Below are positions 13,425-25,155 of a DNA stretch of 64,000 nt, piece after piece. The notes under the pieces were generated by a model. That model was given only the letters and a program-made list of their open reading frames with translations. It was not told the DNA's origin and did no database searches. Numbering within the stretch: position 1 is the first letter of the stretch; every line of letters begins with the position of its first letter. This DNA is from Straminergon stramineum (Eukaryota; Streptophyta; Bryopsida; Hypnales; Calliergonaceae): assembly GCA_963920665.1 (NCBI GenBank), contig OY987269.1:4900501-4964500 (forward strand), given 5' to 3'. The position numbers were made by a program, and so were the translations under genes.

Positions 13425-16400
13425 TTAAAACAAAATCTACAATCATAAATTTTATGTATGCTTGCCTTATTTGCTATATTGGTTGGAGGTTTCACAACTT
13501 GTAGTTGAATATTATGGGACTTGATGTCAAACCTCTACTATGGATTTAAGCTTACATAATATTGTAACCAACTTGGAGCATTAGTTTAACAATTTGAGAA
13601 TAGAATTATTACATTGTCTTCTCTTGAAATCCTTGAGGGAATCGAAAAAACTCTTGGATTATTGCAAATGTCACTTGTAGTATTTTTTAGGCATGTTGTT
13701 TGGCTACAAGTTTTATTTTATACTTTTGATAAGCCCAAAAGTTCATAATCAAGGTACAAAAAACTATTCCACATGCAACTTTTTTTCATATTTTTCAAAA
13801 TCATATTACAAACTAAAAAAATCTTTGATCAAATCTTTACTCAATTTTCAGTTTTACAATTTGAAATACTCTTGTAAGTCCCAAATGAATTTTGATGCTA
13901 GAATTGGGGTCCTAAGATCATCTACAAGAATGACATAGGATTTTCACATAGAAGTAAATTCTCTTCACCCCACATGTGCCCAAAGTGAGGTTCTTTTTTT
14001 CATATTATAATACTGATTAAAGGAATCTTCTTGGAAGTTGAATTGTTGTTTTACAAATTGGAAGTATAACTAGTTTTTATTATATTCTTCCAATTTTTTT
14101 CTCAGAATTTTCTTAATGGAAATGGAGACACATTTTATTCTTGGAAAAAATTGGCCATCAGTATCATAGCTTTAGGGCATTTTTGGTGGAAAATATTAGA
14201 TATAAATTAGATGATAAAATTTTAGGGAAATTATTTCTTCAACAAATAATTTTAGTGCTAAGAGAAAAAATCTTGCAAAATATTACGGAGTATGTTTTTG
14301 CATTCATAAAATCTCATTTAACCCCTAATTGCCTAGCCGATCATATATGGTCAATCTGAAATTTCAGGCTCATTTTGGGATGGGCAATTAAATTTTTGTG
14401 ACCGGTTTAAAAAATTTTACAAGCAATTTCAAAGGTTAACTACTGAAATTTTTTATTTTTCACTGAAAAAGGATAATACTTGATTTTTAAGAGGTCCTCA
14501 AAGGCATATATGTATCTTATTGGAAGAGTAAAGCTTGAAAATTTTACTTGATTTCTTGGTTTTGAACAAAGCTTGCCAATTTCACTTGATTTGAGATCTA
14601 AAACATTGTACTTATCCATTTGCTTTGAAAATGATACCAATGGGAAGAGTAAAGTGTTTTCATGATTTTCACTAATGCAAATTCAACATGCAAATGTTGA
14701 TTTGGAGTTGATTGGAATTTCTACCTATCAAAAACAATTGCATTTCAACAATTGCAAGGTGGATTGTGTAATGAGTTTGATAGCTCTTCATTTGAACTTA
14801 AGGTTTTTGAAAATGTATTTTAGTGTGCTAACAAAATTTATAGTTGGTCATGTCACCTCCAATCCCAAAAAACTTTTATATGCAAATCTCTGAAACATTG
14901 TGGAGAAGGGCAATATGTTAAAAATAGAAAACATACATTTTTTTGTTATAATCTCACAACTCCTAAGCAATGTTGCACTCAAAATTGGTAGGCATACTAA
15001 TAAGCAAGCTCTTGAAACATCTATACTGTTAGATTTTGAAAAAAAAACAATTTGCTTCATTAGAAATAAATATAAGCCCACATTCTTTTTTCATAGTCAA
15101 AACACAGTTGGAAAGGCTTAGGCACTTATGGATTAAGAATAAAATAAAATTTTGTAGATAGGTTCATGGTAGCCTTTCCCTTACAGTAGCCTTGGGTGAC
15201 ACCAAGAAATAGTAGAGTAGTAGATGGACATTGCACATTCACCATATAACAACAACAATGGTAATTTTTGAAACCCCTTTGAAATGGTACACCAAAATGG
15301 TTATTTAGTATGGTCTAAACTATTTATTACAAAGACATACTATTCAACATTAGTTGTAGTACCATTGTAGCATTTGTGGTGTGCAAGGGTGTTATTAGGT
15401 TGGTCATACAAATTTTCACACTAACTAATTCTTCACCTATACAAAATAACTATTTTGGTTTTGTATTCTTAGTTGCATGTCTTGAGATTTTGGCAATACT
15501 AGAGCCAAGGTAACATTATGACACAAAATTGTTAAGTGCTTCATATAACAATGCCTTCATCTAAAGTCTTAAGACAATCCATAATCAAATGTCTTTGACT
15601 AAGGGTATATTTTTCTTATATAGAAGTTGCATACACCAAACATATACTACTAGAAAAAATCTTTGTCTATGCAATGAATGTTCCAACCATTTTGTCTTTT
15701 CTTGGATCAGCTTTCACTCTTGCTTTTATTGGTTTTGGATCAAAGGGGAAGAGACTTTGCATCAACAAAAGCTACTAGAAAGAAGTTTGAATAGCTAAGT
15801 GACTCAAACAATGAGTCAAAGCTATAGGAATAGAGCCTCTTGTATTTGCTTGTAGCTTGTCTTTCTAGTTGTCTCAAGGTAGAACACCTCCATTCCCACA
15901 TCTTGTTTTTTTTACCCAAAACCAACTTGTTAATAATTCAATCTATCTATACCTTAAATACCTTAAATAAGATTTTTTGTTTTGTTTTGTTTGTTATAGT
16001 TGGACTATGCATCTCTTGGTTGTTTTCTTGGTACAATTGGAGGGGTGCACAAACTTTGTTTCATGGCGTTTGGACATATGTTGTGAAAGACATTGAATTT
16101 CAATTTTTTTATCAATTAAAAAATTAAAAAATTACTTTTAATTTAATTTTGAATGTGGTAGTGTGGTAAAAGGCACACTAGTTCCAATGAAGTCCATTTA
16201 TCCTTTGAGATATTTGGTGAACCCTTATCCCTTGAATTCCTACATTTTGAAAAACAATTTTAGTACATGTCAAGGACAGTAACATATACTTACTACCTTT
16301 TCACTTCAAATAATCTTAGAAAATAAAAACATTTTTGAAATAAGTTTTCCTCCACTAAGTTTTTATTCAAAAGGCTAATCAACACAAATTAATCAATTCT

Positions 16401-16453
16401 TGATAATAGAAAAAGGCAAACTTCTTAAAGGCTCTAGAATAGGTTTGGTTACC
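13425..16453. other. AT-rich intergenic DNA, no gene seen
   Basis: About 3 kb without a supportable gene. Several open frames of 60-95 codons exist but are Phe/Leu/Lys/Asn-rich, as expected of AT-rich non-coding DNA. Confidence 0.5.
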
Positions 16454-16471
16454 TTAACCCCTAAAGGACAA
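16454..16471 (+). repeat. Solo TTAA-type TIR end
   Basis: TTAACCCCTAAAGGACAA is nearly identical to the left end of the element at 12507. I could not find a matching inverted end within the next kilobase, so this is either a truncated element or a relic. Confidence 0.4.
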
Positions 16472-17229
16472 GCTGGTCTCCATGGAAATGAGAAATTTCA
16501 TTGTTGTATGCATCATGAACAAAAGACAAACTAAAATCACTCATTGGAGGTCAACCTATTGGAGAGAACCATCTCCTTTTTACACAAATTCCAAGGATGA
16601 AAGATTGTCTCTCTTCCAATTAGGAAGACACTTTGTCATTCATCAAACACTAAATGCCCTGAGTGTCCATTTTGGGTTAAGTCCTTGTCCAAGTCCATCG
16701 TGAAGGAGTTGTATGTCAACCAAAGAGATGTACCTATTATCTTAAGTCAAAGGGTTCTTTCTATCCACCAATTCTATCTCTTCAGCATCTAGCTCCTTAA
16801 GTAGCCCATTAATCTGGTTTTGCAAACCTCATCTTTACAAACATGGAAGCCTCGAGATTGGAATCTTATCTTCCTCGGTTTAAAGATATGCCCATAGTGG
16901 TCTCTATTCTATAGGAGTTATTCAGCGAAAAGCCCTCAGCAAGTAGTTTAGTCAGATGGATCCAAGAGAAAATTGAGCAATTAGACAAAAGTGAAGTACT
17001 TGAGCTCAAAATGAGCCCCCAAAGTATAAATATATGAAGCTGCTACAAAATTATTGAATATAGAATATTCTGTCAAATGCCTATCAAAAGTTCAAGGTTA
17101 TAGCAATTTTGCTAGTTTTGAGAAACCATAATAACACCACTGACTCTGTCTGCGATTAAATAACAGACTCGGACCTGATTTTGGTCGGTAGTTTTCAAGG
17201 ATAGAATACAAGATTAAATTTTGGGCAAA

Positions 17230-20200
17230 TTAAGCCTGTCCTGTTATGAGCTTTTCTTGCTTATCCAGCTTCTTCACCTTCATAATTCCGATGAGAGTCT
17301 GAAGACCAAATAGGGCACTACATGTGAACGCTGCAGTTGCTGGCATCTGTGAATGAACACCAAGCAGTTAACATTTTACTGATCAGCAGGTAGCCTTCTC
17401 ATCAACCCTGAACAGAAAAGAATATAGAGCAAAAAGTACATAGCATGATATCTTGCGCGAATGTTGAATCCGAAAGAACTAACCGTGACTGTGCTGAGAT
17501 GGAGCATAGTGGCAAGTTGTAAGCACGTTGCGGCAAGAATAGCCTACACAAATTGCAAACCGAAATGGTTAGTACTGATGACAGTACCACCACATCATCC
17601 CAAATGCTCAACATAGATACCAAGGTTATCTCTATATCAATAGCATGTTACGGAGAATCTACTGCATAGACAATATTGCAGTCCGATGGCGGTCAACAAC
17701 ATGCATCCTTCTCCTGTAATGAGTTGATACAAAACCGATATCTTCATCAGACGGCAATGACTCTGATGCAAAATTTCAAAACTTCTTCTGATCATTCACC
17801 TGACCAATAGTTTGCTGCATTGTAGCAACACGTTTGAATGCTCTTTCGGACTCCAAAACACGCACTCTCAATTTCAAATCACCTTGCTCCTGCCATAAGA
17901 AAAAAATAATATTCACATACTGGTATAACCAAAGAAACCTATCCAGAGGAAAATAATTACAAACCAATCGTTGAAACTGCTCCCAAAATGCAAATGCGCT
18001 GCTTACAAGACGCTGTATCATGCTGGATATCTTCTCGACACGGTCAGCTTGTCTGAAAACATTGTTGAATGCCTGTGATTGCCTGTCCCATCGTTTTCTA
18101 AAATCCTTCACAATCATAAGTCCCCAAACCCCTAGATCAGATTGTGTTAAATGCACGCTACGAATATACAGAGCATGAAGTCAACAACTTGAACATTATC
18201 AAGCCTATTGCTGATTCTGAAGTACATCCATATATTCTTAAGCAGTTGGTTTACCTTGAACACAACTTCCAAACCAGCCTCCCGGAATCTAAGAAGCTCC
18301 AATGCATATCTGCAGATAAAAGTCTCTGATGAAAACTTGGATGTTGAACTACTATGGTAGACAGGTGAAATAAAACGTACTACGGTATAAATCTAGAAAG
18401 AATCAAACATGAGAACAAATACTCCATCAAAACAGTGGGAAGTAGAGTGAAGGAGATGCAATCCAACGGACAGTAGAAAACAACAAAATGCGGGAGAATT
18501 TACTTACGGTTTTGCAATTTCTGATATGTCAAATCGAGGATCTAAACCTTTTCCAATTCCATCTAGCACTGTGATCCAGGAAAATACGCAAGAGTCAGCA
18601 CATAGATGGAAAATACATTTTCATATCAATAGCAACACAGAGCAAGAATATATTTTGGCCTTCTGAGAATATTGATGTACCTGAGAATGCTCGCACGACA
18701 AAAGTGAAAGTAGCAGGAAATCTAAAAGGTTGATCTGCTCCGATAGACAACAGATCCTCTCCTGCAAGCGCATTGTAACAGACAGAATTTGTAGAAACAA
18801 ATTAATTTTCTGATTTTTTTCACACACCCCAACGATGACGTGGAATAAATCAAAAGATATAAATGTCACAAGATATACGGCTGGTTCTGTGCGTTCAGCA
18901 TGTACATTATGGAACAGACAGAAGAAAGCGAATAAAAATATCTAAGGTACCTCGCCACTTGCCAGAAAATTAAAATATCACGAACCGCTAATCACATTTT
19001 CTCATACAAACATCTAAGCTTACCAATTGCTGCCAGACGCATTTTCTTCTTTTCAGCTTTCTCCTCCTTTGAAAGTTGTTTCTTGAAACCCAACTTCTTT
19101 TCTTCAGCTTCCATCCGTTCTCTTTCAGCTCGCTGAGCTGCCAATCTCTCCTCAAAGCTGATTGCAAAAGCAGAATATTTATTAAAATTGTACATAAGAC
19201 TCATCCATTTCATGACGTTCTTAAAACCCATGCCAAGAGCCCTCCAACCGCAACAATGTAGATGGTATAACTCGATCAAAAGTAGAGATCCTCAATTCAA
19301 TTCTACAGTCTTCCACTGATTAGGATACTGACAACAAATATGAAGATTCATTTTAGTGAACAGCCTAGGCTGTAGCCTCCCCGTCGCTCTCGAATGTTAT
19401 GCTGAAATAAAGCCACACTGGCAAGAGAAAAGAATACACAAAACTCCTTAAAACAAAATATTCAAAAGGGCATCGATCATCACGTGTTCAAGAAATACTG
19501 CGCAGTTCGCCGAACAGCAGTCAAATCGCTTGATGGCACCAACACCCCCATCTGAACCATAGCTTGAAGGACCTACAAAAAGTAAAAAACATCTCTGCTT
19601 ATCAGATGGCCAGCTCTTCGATCCTACTTGAAAATGAATTTATTTAATAATCTGCAGGTAAACACTTGTAAAGCAAGATTCAAATTGCAGAAATCGAAAA
19701 GAAGAGACCCAGCGTAAACCATCTTGATTCCCTCCACAGAATGAGAAAATCAACCATAATAAAACACCTTGAAAGCAGAATGGCGATGAGAGCACGACGT
19801 TATCAAGACAGTGTAACCATAAAGAATTCATAAATAAAACAGCATGCTAATTATTCAGGAACCCAGCAGATCACCCTACTCAACAGAAGAGGGAGACGTC
19901 CTAACAGAAATATTAATTACCTTATCAGGATCTTTTTCATACACACCGTAGAACACCTCGAGAAGCCCTTCCCTTATGTTCGGATTAATGCTGCAGCAAT
20001 TGAACGTAAATGAATCAGAAGCGGAAGTAATTTTCCTAAATCGATCATCATTTAAACATAAGCGGTATACAACGTGAAAGTGCAAACAATTCGACCAGGT
20101 TGAAAAATTTCTCTCATATCAAATGTGAAATTCACAAAAGAAATTAGTTCTTACTAAAAAGCATGCATATACAATCAGATATGTTACCTCCCCATCATTC

Positions 20201-23200
20201 CGAAATCATAGAAAATTAATCGCCCGCCATTGACGTCATCCACTGCTATGTTCCCTGGGTGCTGCAGAAGCAGAAAAATTATTCAAAACGTTCAGGAGAT
20301 GAAAACACTTCGCAATCCATCAGTAGAGTTGTAGTTTATTAAATGCATGTTCAAAAGCTTTCTATCAACTGCAGTTTAAACAGTCTCTTCCAATCATCCC
20401 ACCTCCTAAACCACTATAATAGCAATCTAAAGTTTCAATCGATTCAATGACTTCACAAAAGCCTAACACTCTATAATTCCTAATCAGTGGCGGGCAATCG
20501 GCTGGAGGATATAGGAATACATACAGGATCTGCATGAAAGAAGCCATGCCGCAAAATCTGTTCCAAATACGACTCCACAGCATACCTAGCCAGCCTGCAA
20601 TACAACTTCGTAGATTAGCAAGAGACTACCCTTTCCAAAGCCACAAATACTACACCAGCGAGCGAGAAGGACATGTCATAAATTAGTACAAGGTTTCGTG
20701 GAGTCACAAGAGTTTATGACTGACTGTAAGTGCTATTCTCATGAAGCCTCTGTGATACTGACAATACACGAAAATTGTCCAATTTCCTCAAATGGTTTTC
20801 TGTTCAAGATCGAGATACCTTTTCCGATCAACTCCAAGCTCGTCCAAAGCAGCTATCCGATTAATTTTTATTCCCGGTACGTACTCCATAGTTAGAACCT
20901 GCCTCATACAAGACCTTGATAAGCGCACCTAAGAATTTATAAGATTTGAAAGTATAAACTTCCAGGATAGTTAGAGCAACGTTTAAATTTCAATACAATT
21001 AACAGAACAACGTTTAAACTTCAATACAATTTCCTTAACCAAGGACAATTTGTAACAGATGGAAGATACAAACCTGAGACGTGCTGAACTCCCGAATGAT
21101 ACTAGGAACTTTGATATACGGCATATCCTTGAAATTAAATGCGAACTTTTCTGCATTGGCCGCTTCTTTAGTGTAGTCGATTTCCTACAAAGTTACACAA
21201 TGATAACCATGAGTTTAGGTGCAACATCCACGAACATATGATGGTTTATGATGGTTTATGTTGAGAAAAATTACTAACAAAGATTCAGAACTTCAGGAAC
21301 TTACTTTCAACCCAAAGAAATTGAACCCTTAGCGTTATAAAAGTGGAGCTACAAACCTCATAGAGCACACTTGCACACTCATCATATATTGCAACCCAAT
21401 CTCTCTTAGCTCCATCAGACTTAGGATCCACCTTCTGCAAATTTTCAGCTATGACCTGGAACATAAAATACGTCACAATCAAATAAAACTCGGTAAAGGG
21501 GCGATATTCAGAGAGCCAACATGACTACCACTTCATGACGACTCAAGATTAACAAGCCTTTGAACAATTACGGAACGAATTAATTGAATATAAACAAATG
21601 CCAGTCATGAAGCTAAAAGCAATGAGACCAAGACTAAACAGTTTGTTGTTCTAAGGGCCTAGCTAAATATATGGCTTCAAGCACTGGCCACTTGTACTTA
21701 CCACTTTCAAAAAAACGTAAAGAATAAAATTTATTACATCAATCTGTATAGCTCAGCTTCAAGAAATTGAATTCAAAAAGCTTCGTAGAAAAGAGAAAGT
21801 TGAAACCAATCATTGTGCGAGGATGAAGAAAGAAATAATGAAAGACTTAGATGTACTAACCCGCAGGTTCTTGAGGTCGATATCAAAAAGAGCCTTCAGG
21901 CCTGGACGTTGTACTTTGACAACGACTTCCTTGCCGCGAAGCTTAGCCCGATGCACTTGACCTGAGTTCAAACACCCAATATTAGCTTCTGCTATCACTA
22001 TTCCGAAAGAGACAAAATATAGAATTTGAAGGTAGGAAATGACGTACCAAGACTAGCAGCTGCTATTGGATCCCGATCAAATCGATCAAAAATCAAATCA
22101 ACAGGCCTGCCTAACTCTTCTTCCACGATTCTTACAGCAGTCTCCGAATCAAAGGGAGGGACTTGATCCTACGATCACAGTATAACATTGTCAGTTCACC
22201 TACAAAGAAAATGATCCTCATCCAATGTAACACAGATCCAATGTCAAAACATCTATGATCCCACGAGATCATTCGAGACAACTGACCTGCAGCTCGGCTA
22301 GTTCATCAACATACTCCTTAGCGAGAATATCCACTCGTGTCGAAAATTGCTGACCAATCTTGATAAAAGTCGGGCCAAGCCGCAATAAACCCTCCTTTAA
22401 CCATTTAGCGAGCGCCTTTCGTTTCTCGCGTTTCTTCAATTCTGTCACTCCGCCTGATCATCACAAAACGAATCAAATATTTAAATAGATACTGTGAATT
22501 CACTCCCATCCTTTCATTCTTCTCATCGATTAAACCCTTTTGGGTGGGGTTGGGGTGGGTGGGGTCTCCCTTTTTAAGCCAAACCCATGTCGCATAAACG
22601 ATTTAAACAAACTACTACTCCAAAAGAGGAGAATATCTCAAACAAAAGACAAAGACAGAAAAGAAGGCAAATAAAATACAGTACCTCTGTACATAAGTTT
22701 TTGATTGTTGAGCCACCACTTGAAGACGAATGTAATTACGAATGCCCAGATTTCCAAAGAGCGTTGTATCGTAGAATATGTTTTAAACTTGTTCCACCGT
22801 CCTCCAGGAGCAACAGACACCTGTTTATAACATAAATGCCACATGCTCATCACTTAAATTACAAGAAAATGCTGCAAGTAACGGACCAATCCATAGCCAT
22901 CAAGTCATTCACAGTGTTTAGAACACCGAATCTCATCAGAATCTACCAACTCCAACTAGAGAAAGAAAAAACTCGTACTAGACGAGTGTGCTGGATTGGC
23001 TTCACAAAGCAAGTAGCTAGTATTGCATCTCGATCGAAGTTAACGATAAAAGAACTAATTAAAGAACATAGTCCTCAGCAGTTGTTTGCGAATTCAAGAT
23101 GCCTACGAAATTCATATAAGAAGTCCACCAGCAAAGCCAGTTAAATAAGCGCATTTGATTAATAAAACTTAATCTGTTTCGAGTGAAATATGAAAGGATC

Positions 23201-25155
23201 GAGGAAATCTAATAGTCATGCTCTACGACAGCGTAACAAGTTCACACAAGAGCAGCATAGATTTCGTAGAACCCAAAGTAATGAAGAAGACTCAAACCAC
23301 TAGAAAAGAGCAACGGATTAATCACGCAGTAGTGAAAGCTTACGCTTAACAAGAAAATTGCAGAATTTCTCCTTATCGTAGCACAAGGAGATATAAAAAG
23401 ATACAAAACGAAATAAAAATAATTAAAAGAAGATTGCAAAATTTCTACTTTATTCGTCACTTCAACAACGTCAGCCATTCTTTGTTGGGTTGAGTATTGC
23501 CAGATTTCAACATTTTGGTCTACGTACGGTGTAGGAAACTGAAGGAGGGAAATGCGGTTATTTAACTAGATTTAACAGCATCTTTGATGAAAATTTGGTG
23601 AAAATCCCCCAGTCATTGTATTATAGCTACCAAAATAATAAAAACATTCTGCAGAATTCGCCAGAATGGGTACCCTCGAAACCAAATTTCGGGAGCTACC
23701 TCTGCAAAGAACGAAAAATGAAATACGAAAGTGCCAATAAGTTCGTCCATGGAGAAAAAAAGGAGAATAGGTATACACGTCAGAAGATAGACTGGAAAAC
23801 TGATCGGCCGCGTTTCTCATTCGAATTGTCACATTAGCTGATTATTCTGCAGAAGCATAATCGAAAATCTCTGGAAGCAAAAAAAATTGAGTTGATAGAT
23901 ATCCTCCGTCAGGAAGAGAGTTCATTAACAATCACCGATTTCTAGGTATTCACAACTCCTTCGGCCAACGTGCGCTCACAGAGAATACTTAAGGTTACAT
24001 ATATGCCCTAACTCACAGAAGCTCGTCATTTCTTCAAAATGCTACTCGATTATTGCAACGAGCGTAGAATGTGCCACTCCAAATCGTTAAGACTAGCGAG
24101 TTCGTGATGGAAAGGTACTCAGAATGGAAAGAAAGCAGACCGAAAGTCAATCTTCATCTCCTGTACTAGTAGAGAAAAGCCTCAGTTCATCACATTCAAG
24201 AAAGAAACAAACTAAACACACTCCTACGTTTTAAGTGTTCTCTTCCTTGACTCTAAATATTCAGAACTCCTCCAGCCGCCGTTCACTGTGCAAGTGAGCG
24301 CGAGTGAAACGCAAGTGTGGCGTTTCACTTGCGCTCACTTGCACTCACTTACCACAACGTTTGTGAATTGTGGCCTGAGAGCGCAAGTGAAACGCCACAA
24401 TTCACAAACGCTCGCCACTGCATTAATCAGCATGCTATTCAAGTAAAGGAAATTAAACCATCTAATCAAGAAAAAAATCAAACACTACAATCAAGAAAGA
24501 AAGAAATTAAACACACCGCTGCGCTCGCTTTCTTGAACCATGGATCCTCTTGCTCGATTGATTCCACCTTGGAGATAACTTCCGCCTCTCTCACCACATT
24601 CGCAGCGGCCCGAGCGGCACCATTGGTAAGGGAACCATTAGTTGCTCCTCCATTACTTGCTCCACCGTTAGCTGCTCCATTGCTGTAAGCACTGCCATTC
24701 GTCGACACGCTCCCATTCACAGCTTCCTTAACCGCCCCGTTACTCGCTTTCGCCGCCCCGTTCGAAGCCGCCTTCAAAACAGCGCTCTCACCATCGGCGA
24801 CCACTTCCTCAACTCCAACAAGACTAGCTCCATTATTATTAGATTTCTCACTCTCCGACCACAACTTCTCCTCCTCATCTCTCTCAAACTCTGCACTCGC
24901 CACCTCGGGCTCTAAATCAACCCGCGCTCGACTCACACCAATGCACCGCCTCCCTCCTCCCAAACTAATTCTCCTCACCGCCTTCCTCCTCCAAACCAGA
25001 CCCTGGCCCCTAGCCAGGACCGCCACCTTATTATTAAACCCCGACTGATGAGGAATGCAGCGCCCTGAAAGGATTTGACCATCTCCTCTCCTGTGCTGCC
25101 CTAAAGCTGTGGCAGCGATCCCCTTCGCAGCACACGCTGCTACGCACGCCGCCAT
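17230..25155 (-). CDS. ABC1K7/ABC1K8: Chloroplast ABC1 atypical kinase, ABC1K7/ABC1K8 (SIA1/OSA1) type, 20 exons, 817 aa
   Basis: Member of the UbiB/ABC1 atypical kinase family; plant ABC1K7 and ABC1K8 act in chloroplast membranes in stress, iron and lipid homeostasis. Exons, in transcript order: 25155-24517, 22820-22685, 22453-22287, 22168-22048, 21961-21861, 21455-21357, 21184-21074, 20898-20819, 20594-20525, 20261-20188, 19990-19921, 19572-19484, 19157-19024, 18761-18681, 18568-18508, 18309-18255, 18105-18007, 17889-17800, 17543-17484, 17346-17230. All junctions are GT-AG; the total is 2,454 nt. Visible motifs: KIGQ at residues 290-293, the family's AAAS at 350-353, ATP-site Lys370, ExD at 422-424, HADPHPGN at 505-512, DFG at 527-529. 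A charged, KKK-rich segment and a hydrophobic C-terminal anchor follow. Residues 1 to about 70 are Ala/Arg/Ser-rich, as in a transit peptide. The start is ATG at 25155; an upstream in-frame TTG at 25161 was not used. Family assignment is certain; K7 versus K8 is not resolved. Confidence 0.95.
24291..24410. repeat. Two nested palindromes in ABC1K intron 1
   Basis: The first inverted repeat has arms 24291-24312 and 24320-24341 (21 of 22 bases pair) around a 7-base loop. The second has arms 24358-24374 and 24394-24410 (17 of 17) around a 19-base loop. The loop of the second repeats the CGCAAGTGAAAC arm of the first, so alternative pairings are possible. The region is far more GC-rich than the surrounding intron. 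Confidence 0.75.
24598..24777 (-). repeat. Asn-Gly-Ala-Ser repeat region in ABC1K exon 1
   Basis: Codons for residues about 127-186 of the ABC1K protein encode an Ala/Gly/Asn/Ser-rich linker with nine 'NG' dipeptides ([18 protein letters not shown] and similar). It lies between the acidic post-transit segment and the EDPW motif before the kinase core. It is likely disordered. The underlying GC-rich repeats could vary in length. Confidence 0.7.

Noticed and set aside
23242..23478. Minus-strand frame starting [10 protein letters not shown] as an ABC1K exon or separate gene
   Set aside because: Exon 1 and exon 2 join in phase without it, no ABC1K similarity is seen, and composition becomes Phe/Leu/Ser-rich like AT-rich intron.
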